Of a DNA stretch of 64,000 nt, positions 44,867 through 54,700 are shown one piece after another. Numbering within the stretch: position 1 is the first letter of the stretch; the number at the start of each line of letters is the position of its first letter. Position numbers and translations under genes: made by a program. The stretch is from Caulifigura coniformis (GTDB taxonomy: Bacteria > Planctomycetota > Planctomycetia > Planctomycetales > Planctomycetaceae), in contig NZ_CP036271.1 of assembly GCF_007745175.1 (NCBI RefSeq), forward strand, positions 4,600,314 through 4,664,313, read 5' to 3'. The notes beneath the pieces were generated by a model that saw only the letters and a program-made list of their open reading frames with translations, ran no database searches and had not been told where the DNA came from.

Positions 44867-47800
44867 ATGAACGCCGGAAAGCCACCTTCGCGCGATTGGC
44901 GAGCCCAGCCTCCAGCGCAGTCGGCCTATGCACGTGAGTGGCGAGGTGGCTCCGGCGAATCGAAATCCGGCCTGTCGAAAACCATGCGCGTCCGCCTGCT
45001 GGTGGTCGGCATCGTGGCCGTTGTCGCCGTCATCGGCCTCCTGCTTGCACCCATCGCCGATCGCGTCCCTCAAACACAAATTGTCGCCTTCGGCATCGGC
45101 TCCTATGGCGGTCGTGCCACGCCGACCGGCAACATGCCGGTCAACCCGTTCGGAAAGCGGGATGCCCAGGCGTTCGACAGCCTCGCCGAACAGTTCCCCG
45201 ATCAGTTCCTGCCTGTCCGGCAGGAAGACAATGCACTCAGCGGCGCCCAGCTGCTCAGTTTTCTCGAACAGGAAGCACAGTCACCCGCGGTCGCAGGCCG
45301 CAACCTGATCGTGTTCTGCACGCTCCACGCACTGGTGCAGCCCTCGGGCGGCATCGAGCTGTTCGCGATTGATGCGACGCCCGATAGCCCCAGTTCCACC
45401 GGCGGCGCCATGGTCCCGCTCGACGATCTGGTCGAGCGGCTGCAGAGGAGTGTCGCCCGGCATGTCCTTCTCGCTCTCGATGTTTCGCGGCTGCAAAGCA
45501 ACTGGCGGTCCGGAATCCTCACGAACGACGTCGTCGCGCAGGCGCAGTCCGCCGCGAACTCATCGACGTCGTCCACGCAGACGCCGGTGGCCATCCTGCT
45601 GGCGGCCTCACCCGGCCAGGCCAGCTGGCCGGCCGACATGCAGTCCGCGTTCGTGACGGCGCTGGTCGCAGGCCTCTCTGGTGAAGCCGACGGGGCCGTC
45701 GATGGCGGCTCACCCACTGCGAAGGGCGCGCAGGATCGCCGGGTGACGCTGCACGAACTTGCGGCGTTTGCCCGCACCCGCGTGGCGGCCCAGGTCTCCA
45801 CACAGTTCGGCGCGCCGCAAACGGTCCAGTTAATAAAAGACACGACCGACTACCCGTTGGCCGTCGTGAATCCCCCCCGGCCTGCCCGTCCGGCCCCTTC
45901 CAAAGATCAGGCCAGCCCCGCAAAGCCTCCCGAGGCGACTGTCGCCACGACAAAGCCCGCAGCCGACGGCGACACGGAGCCGGGGAAAGCTCCCCCTCCC
46001 ACTCCCCCCAAGCCCAGGCCGTTTGACTGGCAGGCGCGGCTCGCCGAAATGCGCGCCGCACGGGATGCCCTTCAGGAGAGCGGTCGGATCTCGGTCCTCC
46101 GCTCCCGGATGCCGTTTGCGTGGCGCGCGCTCGATGCGCAGCTCGAACTGGCCGAATCTTTGATCCAGGGAGGCCAGGCCGACCTCGCCCCCGATGTGGT
46201 TCAACGAGCCGATCTCCTCGAAAAGTCGCTCCTCGCGGGAAGCGCCACCTCGGCGGCCGACCTGGACGCCGCGCGTCGGGCTCTCGGATTCAGTCCCTCC
46301 AACGCGCCGCCTTCGCGCGAAGCGCTGGCCGCGGCCGCGAAATACCTGCAGAGTCTCGTCACGGCCCCCCCGCCGATGCCTGGCGTCGCCCCCCCTCCCG
46401 TGCTCCCGGCCGATCAGGTTCCGGACGCGTGGACGATCCAGACCTGGCTTCGTCAGCAGCTGCTCGCCGACCCGGGAAGTCGGGCGTGGCCGGAGTTGCG
46501 AAAGATCGTCTCGAAACTGGATGAGATCGGCGGCCTGCCGCCGACGGTGGAGGCGATGCTCGTCCGGAACGCGGTCCAGATGGACAACGCAGAAGCGCGG
46601 CTGGCGGCCGGGAATTCGCTCTCACGGCTCTTCACCCTCCGGGATCGCGCCCGGCGACTGGCCGTCGAGCGCACCACCGCCCTGCCACTCATACAGGACG
46701 ACATCGCCTCGGTGCTCCATGCTCTGACGGCTGCCGAGCGCTGGATGCTGATCGTCGGCAGCGAGCGTCCTGAAACGACGCAATGGCTCGACCAGGCCGA
46801 ATCGACACTGACCCGCTGTGAATCGATGGGACGGCAGTACGTCCAGACGCTCGCCGACTGGAACGACCTCCTGATCGAGCTTCCCGACTACGCGGCCTGG
46901 GTCGCATCGAGGGCGGGCGACGACCCGCGACGCGACCTCTCCGTGGAAAGCCTCAGAACCGTGGCCAGCATATGGGCCGATTCCGAGCGGAACAGGCAAT
47001 GGGACGTTTCCTCGGTGGTCAGTCCGTGGCCCGACCGCCCGTCCCGCTGGACCGATCTCGAACGCAAGCTCCTCACGCTTTTCGTCGATGTCCAACGACT
47101 GAAACAGGCGCTGTTTCCGTCTGGCAATCGACCCGCCACGACCTCCGATGGTTCGTTCGGTTATCTCCTGTCCGAGATTGCCCTGCACCGCCGCGACTTC
47201 CAGGAGGAACTCTCCCGGGCCATTCCGCGGCTGGGAACGGCGGACAAGCCCACGCCGCAGGTCAAGCAGGACGCCCGCCGCCTGCTCGGATACGCCTGGC
47301 TGTCCAGTTCCGACCGCAAGCCGCTGGAAGCCCTGACAAAGCTGACTCCGCAGGGCGACGGCCTCGCCAGTCGCGATGTTGACAGGGACGGCGTCTGGCA
47401 GGGCTTCTGGGCCATCGCCGCCATGAGCCTGCTCTCACAGGATCCCGAGGACACGTCCCAGCTCTGGAAAGACTGGGATCGCCTGGCCGAGTTGTCGGGC
47501 AAGGCTGCGGGAACGAAGGGAGATGCCGAGCAGCTGGCATCCATCCGCCGCCGGGCCGAGCTGGGACGGTCGGTGCGCCTCACCTGGCGGAAGCTGCAGG
47601 ATCGCGCAGGCGCCGTCAGAACTGATCAGCCAGCCTCAAAATGGGCCCTCATCGCCGCCACGCTCGATCCGACGGTCATCCCGGAAACCGATCCGGATCA
47701 GCGGCTGCTCGCCGAGGAATCGCGGCAGCTCAATGCCTGGCTCACTCTGTTCGCGTCCGACTGGAACCAGCGCCGCTGGAATACCCGCTTTGCCGGGACC

Positions 47801-50020
47801 GGCGCACAAACGCCGCCAACCGCGATGTGGGAACTGGCCGGCGCGACGCTTCCCGGCACGCCCCCGGTGGCTCCGACGCTCAACGAGATTCCGCCGCCGA
47901 AGTTCAATCCGGCCCGTGAAGGCACGCTCGAGATCTCGGCAGCCGCTCGAGGCAACCTGCCGACGCGGCTGTACCTCACCGGCAACCGCATTCGCCTGCG
48001 CGACGCTCCCGGTCAGAACCTCGCTGCCCAGGCCGTTGCGCGGCCCGCTGCCGCCGATGGCAAATGGGTCGTCGACCTGCTGCTCGATGCGGAGGTCGAT
48101 GTCGCCCAGGACCTGCTTGTCGTTCTGGCGGATGACGAGGGGTTCCCCGTCGACTTCCGCCAGGTTCCACTGAGCCCGCCGTTCGATCCCAATGCCTGGC
48201 GCGTGGAACTCGTGGAACCAAAGACAGGCGTGCCGCTGCAGGCCTCGCCGACGACGAACCCGAAGGGGTTGAAAGTCTTCCTGCCGCCTAACGGGGAAAT
48301 TGCCTTCAAAGCCGAACTCATTCGCCCCGTCAAAGAGAATACTCCGTCTGCAAGGCTGACGATCTTCCAGGTCGGCGAGTCGGGGCGCGCACCGATTGCG
48401 GAGAACATCGAGCTCAAGCTCGAAGCGGGTCAGGAGCGGACGACGATCGTCACTGATCTCCCTCCGCCCCCTCCTCCGGCCGCCGCGGGCGAGGCCAAGA
48501 ATGCAGAGGCCCTTCCAGGTCCACTCGCCAACCTGGCGCTCGGTTGGGTCTTCGAGATCACCCCCGAAGGGCAGCAACCGATCGAGTTTGTGATTCGGCC
48601 GACGTTCTGGTCGGCGACGAAATTCGTCAACACTCCGCAGCCGGAGCTGCGGGACGATCGATTCGTGGCGGTCATCGAACGCGCCCCCGCAGCGAAGGAC
48701 GACCTGCTGATTCCGGACAAGATTCCCGTCGAGATGCGGCTCCCTGCGTCGCTGCAGAATATCGTCACCGACTTCACGCTCGGCGGGCCGCTGGGAGCGG
48801 GACAGACGATGACCCTCTCGTTCAAGCTGCCTCCCGAGTGGCGTGACAGGGCCCGCCAGAACACGTGGGACATCGTCCTTGACGTCGCCGGGATCCCCCA
48901 CGCCTACCGCTGGCGGCTCGATGCGTCAGGAACGCTCCCGCTCATCGGCGGGCAACCTCCGCAGGTAAATCCGCGCCTGCTCCTGGCGACGGAACCGAAG
49001 GCGCCGCCCCGGCTGGCCCCCATCGTCCGACGAGGCCAGGAACCGCTCCACCTGCTCTTCGAAGTCGACGCGGCGACGCTCGATCGAACGGAAGGAAACG
49101 GCGACTGGACGCTCTCCTACAAGGTCGTGCGGGAAACGGATGATGGAGTCGAAGCGACTCCCCTGCAGCATTCCTGGCGACTGTTTTCCTCGCTCAACCG
49201 GCACGTCTATCTGAACGGCGTTCAACGAGGCGTGTGGAAGGTCACCACCGCCGCCAACGACTACGAAACGATCGAGCCGGCCTCGGAAATCCGCGGTCTG
49301 GCCGGGCGGTTCCGCCTCAACGCGCAGCTCACGCAGGCGGACGATCCTCAGACTCCCGTCGCCTCGGCGGCGCTCCGGTTCGCCGTCGACGACGATCAGC
49401 CGCCCGACCTCGCCGTCAAAGGCCTGACCACCGATGCCCGCCTGATTACGCTCGATCTGCCATTCCGCATCGAATCGACCGATCTCGAATCTGGAATCGA
49501 AAAGCTGGCCTACGGATTTGACGCCAACGCCGACAAGATCCTGCAGCCGGAGGAAATCTACGAAAACCGCGCGCTCATTGGCTTCGATAACCCGACGGTC
49601 GCCTGGCCAGTCGTCGTTCCGAAATCCCGGCTGCCGAAGCTCGAGAAGGACGAAGAGACCCGGCGGCTGCTGGTCCAGGCAACGAATTCGGCCGGCATCG
49701 TGACGGCCAGGGACTTCAACGTCACGTTCAAAAAGCCGGTGGTTGTGGTCCCGGTGAAGGCGACAAAAGGCAAACTGGTCGTCAACCTGCAGATCTCCCG
49801 CGGCGGAAAGGCAACCGTCCAGATCACCGGGCCTGACGCGCGGCTTGAACAGGTTTCCGGCGAGAGCATCACCTTCAGCGATCTCTCTCCCGGGCAGTAC
49901 CAGATCTCGGTCAACGTCAACTACGCGGTCATCGGGCGGAAAGAAAAAGGCGAAGCGAAAGTCGACGTGAAAGCCGGCCAGACGACCACGGCGGCGGTTC
50001 CATTGTCGCAGGCGAAATAG
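44867..50020 (+). CDS. Giant membrane protein 1: inactive caspase-like head, helical stalk, beta domains
   Basis: The start ATG 44867 has GGAAG 9 bp upstream and gives 1717 residues. One helix (about 41-62) is followed by a caspase-like fold (about 70-310): the strand IVFCTLHALV retains a His, but the position of the catalytic Cys reads LALDVSRLQ, with Ser instead. A Pro-rich linker (about 340-390) leads into helical regions, then several Ig-like or beta domains, ending PVVVVPVKATKGKLVVNLQ and KVDVKAGQTTT. The region around WQGFWAIAAMSLL matches one in the protein at 51767, so they are paralogs. It precedes the TssM-like gene by 55 bp. I infer a cell-envelope component replacing the usual TssM periplasmic part. 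Confidence 0.75.
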   Translation: MNAGKPPSRDWRAQPPAQSAYAREWRGGSGESKSGLSKTMRVRLLVVGIVAVVAVIGLLLAPIADRVPQTQIVAFGIGSYGGRATPTGNMPVNPFGKRDAQAFDSLAEQFPDQFLPVRQEDNALSGAQLLSFLEQEAQSPAVAGRNLIVFCTLHALVQPSGGIELFAIDATPDSPSSTGGAMVPLDDLVERLQRSVARHVLLALDVSRLQSNWRSGILTNDVVAQAQSAANSSTSSTQTPVAILLAASPGQASWPADMQSAFVTALVAGLSGEADGAVDGGSPTAKGAQDRRVTLHELAAFARTRVAAQVSTQFGAPQTVQLIKDTTDYPLAVVNPPRPARPAPSKDQASPAKPPEATVATTKPAADGDTEPGKAPPPTPPKPRPFDWQARLAEMRAARDALQESGRISVLRSRMPFAWRALDAQLELAESLIQGGQADLAPDVVQRADLLEKSLLAGSATSAADLDAARRALGFSPSNAPPSREALAAAAKYLQSLVTAPPPMPGVAPPPVLPADQVPDAWTIQTWLRQQLLADPGSRAWPELRKIVSKLDEIGGLPPTVEAMLVRNAVQMDNAEARLAAGNSLSRLFTLRDRARRLAVERTTALPLIQDDIASVLHALTAAERWMLIVGSERPETTQWLDQAESTLTRCESMGRQYVQTLADWNDLLIELPDYAAWVASRAGDDPRRDLSVESLRTVASIWADSERNRQWDVSSVVSPWPDRPSRWTDLERKLLTLFVDVQRLKQALFPSGNRPATTSDGSFGYLLSEIALHRRDFQEELSRAIPRLGTADKPTPQVKQDARRLLGYAWLSSSDRKPLEALTKLTPQGDGLASRDVDRDGVWQGFWAIAAMSLLSQDPEDTSQLWKDWDRLAELSGKAAGTKGDAEQLASIRRRAELGRSVRLTWRKLQDRAGAVRTDQPASKWALIAATLDPTVIPETDPDQRLLAEESRQLNAWLTLFASDWNQRRWNTRFAGTGAQTPPTAMWELAGATLPGTPPVAPTLNEIPPPKFNPAREGTLEISAAARGNLPTRLYLTGNRIRLRDAPGQNLAAQAVARPAAADGKWVVDLLLDAEVDVAQDLLVVLADDEGFPVDFRQVPLSPPFDPNAWRVELVEPKTGVPLQASPTTNPKGLKVFLPPNGEIAFKAELIRPVKENTPSARLTIFQVGESGRAPIAENIELKLEAGQERTTIVTDLPPPPPPAAAGEAKNAEALPGPLANLALGWVFEITPEGQQPIEFVIRPTFWSATKFVNTPQPELRDDRFVAVIERAPAAKDDLLIPDKIPVEMRLPASLQNIVTDFTLGGPLGAGQTMTLSFKLPPEWRDRARQNTWDIVLDVAGIPHAYRWRLDASGTLPLIGGQPPQVNPRLLLATEPKAPPRLAPIVRRGQEPLHLLFEVDAATLDRTEGNGDWTLSYKVVRETDDGVEATPLQHSWRLFSSLNRHVYLNGVQRGVWKVTTAANDYETIEPASEIRGLAGRFRLNAQLTQADDPQTPVASAALRFAVDDDQPPDLAVKGLTTDARLITLDLPFRIESTDLESGIEKLAYGFDANADKILQPEEIYENRALIGFDNPTVAWPVVVPKSRLPKLEKDEETRRLLVQATNSAGIVTARDFNVTFKKPVVVVPVKATKGKLVVNLQISRGGKATVQITGPDARLEQVSGESITFSDLSPGQYQISVNVNYAVIGRKEKGEAKVDVKAGQTTTAAVPLSQAK

Positions 50021-50075
50021 ACAGGGGAGTGAGCGTGAGGGACGATCATTTGGCTCGGGTGGGAGGCGGTCGGGC

Positions 50076-51746
50076 ATGTCGCTGATGCGGTTGATGAGCT
50101 TTTCGCGAACGCTGAACGCCGCTCACAACGTCGTGCGGGGGATGCTCCGCTGGCTGGGCCTGATTTTCGGCATTATCCCGCGCGGCGGACGCGTCTCGCC
50201 CGCGCTCTATCGCGGCATTCACTACGCGATCATCATCGCGGTCACCGTCGTCCTCGCGATCTACAGCCCGCGACTCGTCCCCGAGTCACGCGTCCCGATC
50301 TCCAACTGGTTCGTACAGCGGTTCTACGTCGCGATCCAGTTCCTCTTGTTTTATCTCTTCGTCCGGTTGCTGATCGCCGCGATCCAGTTGCTGCTCGCGA
50401 AGGATGTCTCCGAATTCGAAGACATCGATCGCGCCTGGGAAGCAGGCCTCGACGCCCTGGCCCGTGAAGGCTTCGACCTTCACTGGCTCCCCGTGTTCCT
50501 CGTCGCCGGAACCACGCCCCAGCAGCGCAAGAGCCTCTTCGAAAGCACGCGGATGCAGTGGAAGGTCACTCCGTCCGACGACCCCGCCGCCGCGGCCCTG
50601 TCCTTCTACGCCTGCGACGAAGCCGTCTTCATCTGCCTCGACGATGTGGGCGCCATGTCCCGCCAGTTGAGCAAGCCCGCGATCAGTCGGGCCGTCCAGA
50701 CGGGATCGACGACCTCCGACTATGGCCCGCAGGCGACGCTTCGTCCCGGCGCCATCCAGGCCGCCGCCCAGCAGACGCGCCGCCCCGAACAACTCCAGAC
50801 CGGCGACAAAACTCTCGCGCCCGGTGCCATCCAGCAGGCCGCGGCCGGAGCCACGATGTCGCCCCCCCGGGCCGCGCGATTCGGCGAAACGATCCGGCCC
50901 GGCGAAGTTGCCTCGGCCGTTGCATCCACCGCAGTCCGGCCCGTCCCCCTGGAAAAGCTCAGCCAGGAAGAACTGCGCCTCGCGCGCCGCCGGGTCAGCC
51001 ACTTCTGTTCGCGCCTCACGGCCGACCGCAGCCCGTACTGCCCGGTCAACGGCCTGCTCTATGTCCTTCCCATCCGCTGGACTCAGAGTCAGTCGCACGA
51101 GCCGCTTTTCGCCTCCGCCGCCGAAGACGTCCAGACACTCCACCTGCAATTGCACCAGCAGTTCCCGGTTGTCTGCCTGCATGCCGGCCTGGAAGACCTC
51201 ACCGGTCTGACGCAGTTCATCGAACGCGGACGCGAACTCGATTCCCGGTTCAAAGACTCCCGGGCCGGCTCCCGTTTCCCGGCCGGCCTTCGCGTCGATG
51301 ACAAGTCGACCGACTGGGTGGTCGACCGCGGCATCACCTGGTTTCGTGACTGGGTCTATGCCGAGTTCGCCAAACAGTTGGCCAATCCCACAAACCGTCA
51401 GCTGTATCAATTCCTCTGCACACTCACCGAACGCCGCGCCCGGCTGTCACGCGAACTCAGAACCGTCATGGGCGAATTGCGGCTCTCCCAGCCGGTTCGG
51501 CTCAGCGGATATTACTTTGCGGCGACGGGCGACGAGGCGGCCCGGCAGGGGTTTGTGCATGGCGTCATGCAGCGTCTGATGAGTGAACAGAACGACGTCG
51601 CCTGGTCGCAAGAATGGCGTTCAAGGAACCGACGTGCGGCCGCAGTCACCTTCTGCCTGCTGGTCGTCACGCTGGCCGTGCTGGCCGGCGATGCTTACCT
51701 CGGCTGGCGGATCTGGCAGCATGCCGCATCGGCGATGCGCGGATAG
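50076..51746 (+). CDS. Short TssM-like (IcmF) protein lacking P-loop
   Basis: The 556-residue protein has two N-terminal helices (about 49-66 and 82-108) and one near the end (about 525-545). Its middle resembles the TssM cytoplasmic domain: HWLPVFLVAG (the Walker A position reads GTTPQQRKS at 145-153, so no P-loop), FYACDEAVFICLDDVG (the switch region), PVNGLLYVLPIRW (323-), FPVVCLHAGLEDLTGL, and RLSGYYFAATGDE before the last helix. Normal TssM is over 1100 residues with a large periplasmic part; here it stops after the third helix. The Pro/Gln/Ala-rich insertion (about 230-300) is unusual. It lies between the two giant proteins. Confidence 0.78.
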   Translation: MSLMRLMSFSRTLNAAHNVVRGMLRWLGLIFGIIPRGGRVSPALYRGIHYAIIIAVTVVLAIYSPRLVPESRVPISNWFVQRFYVAIQFLLFYLFVRLLIAAIQLLLAKDVSEFEDIDRAWEAGLDALAREGFDLHWLPVFLVAGTTPQQRKSLFESTRMQWKVTPSDDPAAAALSFYACDEAVFICLDDVGAMSRQLSKPAISRAVQTGSTTSDYGPQATLRPGAIQAAAQQTRRPEQLQTGDKTLAPGAIQQAAAGATMSPPRAARFGETIRPGEVASAVASTAVRPVPLEKLSQEELRLARRRVSHFCSRLTADRSPYCPVNGLLYVLPIRWTQSQSHEPLFASAAEDVQTLHLQLHQQFPVVCLHAGLEDLTGLTQFIERGRELDSRFKDSRAGSRFPAGLRVDDKSTDWVVDRGITWFRDWVYAEFAKQLANPTNRQLYQFLCTLTERRARLSRELRTVMGELRLSQPVRLSGYYFAATGDEAARQGFVHGVMQRLMSEQNDVAWSQEWRSRNRRAAAVTFCLLVVTLAVLAGDAYLGWRIWQHAASAMRG

Positions 51747-51766
51747 CTCACGGAGAATCGATCGAC

Positions 51767-54700
51767 ATGGCGTCTGGTGCAGGTCCATCGTGGCGCGGAT
51801 CGGAGCCGACTCCTGGCCGCGGCAACGCACAATCCTGGCGACGCCCAGGCACGCCGGCGGCATCGGCCGCCTGGCCCGTCCGGGGGCGCTGGATTCGTGC
51901 CGTCGGTGGCCTGATCTCCACTGCCATCGCCATCGCCGCAATTGCAACGTTCATCTTTCTCGTCTTCGTCCCCGGCTGCTCAGAGACGCAGTTCGCCGTC
52001 CTGGCCCCCGCGCCTTACAACAACGCCGCCCTGCCCCCCTCCCCCTTCTCACAGCAGGATCGTGAAGCGTTTCGGGCCGACCTCAATGCCGCCAGCCTCC
52101 CCGAGCAGCTCTCTCCCTCTTCCTCCGCCGACGCAGCCTCCTCCTCGAAGCAGGGGCCGCTGTTCATCTATGTCTCGGCCATGGCCGGGCGGACGGGCTC
52201 GGGGGTCGTCCTGTACACGATGGATTCCGGTCCGGACGACGCAGACGGGACGATCCCCATTGAACACTTGTGGAAGTATCTCGCGGCCACGCCGGCGGAA
52301 CGGAAAAAAATCGTCGCGATCGACATCGCCCGCGGACCGGTCGACGAACGCTGGGGACTGTTCATCAGACCGACCGTCGGCGTCCCGGATGGTTCCGGAA
52401 GCCTCCAGCTCACTGAAGAGGCCGCCGCGATCCCCAACCTCGCGGTCATCACGTCCGCGGCCCCGGGCGAGCTCAGCTGGTCGAGTCCCGCGTTTGCCCG
52501 GTCCGTCTTTGCACAGTTCCTAGTCCGCGCGCTGAAGGGCGATGCCGATGGCGCGGCGGGTGAGCCGCGCGACTACCGCGTCAGCCTCGAAGAAGTCCAC
52601 GCCTTCCTCCTGAAGCATGTCAATCACTGGGTGCTTCAGAATCGCGACACGCGAGGGCAGCACCCCCTGCTCCTGTTCTCAAAGCAGGCCGATTCACTGA
52701 AGAAAACCGTGCTGTTTGAAGTTCATGGCCGCCCGACCCCGACCGGCGACGACGTGGCCCGTCAGGTGGACGGCGCCCTGCTGAAGCGTCTCGAGGCTCT
52801 GTGGGATGCGCGCGACCAATGGGCCCCGCGGACTCCGGCGCAGAACACCCCGCTGGAGTGGCAGAAGTTCCATGAGCACCTCCGCCGCGCCGAGCAATGG
52901 CGACTCGCCGGGCAGCTGGAAGGCATGACTCCCCATCTCGATGAAGCCGAATCGGCGCTGCGTGACCTGACGGCCGCAGCGTCAAGGAACCCCGCCGCAG
53001 GGCTGCCTCCGTTCCTCGCCGCCGGTCTCTCTCGCCGCGGAACGTTCGCCCCCTCGGTCACCGATCCGCCGCTTCCGGAAGTGCAGCTCGAAGCGGCCCT
53101 GAAATCCCAGGCGCCGCAACCGGTGTCAGGAGACGCCCGCGCCGCGGCCGTCGCGCTGAGGGCCAGCGCGGAACAGGCCGCCTGGCAAACCTATCGCGCC
53201 GGCCTGTGGACGGGCGGACTTCTGCCCGCCGCCGATCGCGACCGCCGCATTGCGGAAGACCTGCTGTTCGTTGGGAATGCCGCCGACCTCGACCGTGCCC
53301 GGCTGCTGCGCGGCTCCGCCAGCGAGCGTCTCGACGCCCATTCAGAAATTGTGCGCGAGCTTTCAACCGCCCACGCTCTCCACTCCCGGCTCCTCTCGGA
53401 GCTTCCCGCGCTCGCCGCCTGGGCGGCGGAGCGCATGCCCGTCGAAAGCCTGGCATCGAAATCGACAGAGTCCCGCCGCGCCCGCCTGATGAACGATTAC
53501 GCCCAGGGCATTGATGAGTCGCGGTTCCGCCCCCCGTCTCTGTCCGACCAGCGACGCCTTCCTGATTCTTCGGACGACGCCAGCCTGCAGCAGACCGAGA
53601 CCGACCTCCTCCTCCTGTTCGAACAGACGCGCCAACTGGGCCGCCTGCTTGACCGCGAACTCGCGGCCAACTCCGATTTCGCCAGCGACCAGGGTTGGAA
53701 ATCCGAGCTTCAGACACTCCGGCAGCAGCTGACGGATCCCGATCGCGGCCTCGATGGTCTCCAGGCGCGCCTTCTTCGCCACGCGAAAGGCCTCATCGGG
53801 GCGACCGTGACCGACCTCCCGGGCGGTACAAGCACCGGCGCCGGGCAGCCACAGTATTTCCACTGGCTCCGGTTACGAAACGCCCTCCAGTGGAACGGCC
53901 TCCCCGCAGACCTCCGCCGATCGCTGTTCACCGATCTCGAACAGAGCGACCGGACCCTGCACGTCAATTCGCAGAAGGTCCCCGTCGGAGAACCCACCCC
54001 CTGGAACGGGGATGACTGGACCGGCGTCGATGGCTGCTGGCGGTCACTCTGGGCCCTGCAGACCGTCTCACTGGGTCTCGCAGATGCCTCAATGCACGAG
54101 CACTGGGTCGACTGGAAAAACGCCGTCGTTGATCCGGCCAAGCAGATCAACCTGCTGGTCAACCTCGGGCAGTCGGTCCGCCAGGAGTATCGCCAGCGTG
54201 TCGAACGGGCCCAGCCCAGCCTGGCAAACGCCGCAAGCTTGAAGGAGGCCGAAGGCATCCTCCTCGCGGCCGTTCGTGCGGAACGAACGTTCCACGGCGA
54301 CGATGCCGTTCTTTTGACCGGAGAACGCGACCCTCTGCGAAGCCTCCAGCGATTCGACCTCGCGGCAACCTGCCTCGAACAGGCAGGACGTTATGCCGAC
54401 GACTTCTGGGGCACTGATGGCGAAAAGAACCGCGAACCCTGGTTTGCACTGGCCTCGGGCCAATGCCTGCAGGCGGCCGGTCGCCTGTCGGAATCCCTGG
54501 CCGTACCGGCGCTGGCAACGGCCCGCGCGGAGGCCGCCCAGCGCCTGGAAAACCGTCGGCTCGGAAAGCTCGAGCTCGCGCTGCCATCAGAGAAAGTCGA
54601 CCTGACCCTCACGAGCCAGCGCCCGACCTCCGTCACCGTCGAGCGCAACGACAAGGTCCCTCCCGGCGTGGCAGCAGTCTGGCTCATCTCCGATCCCGCC

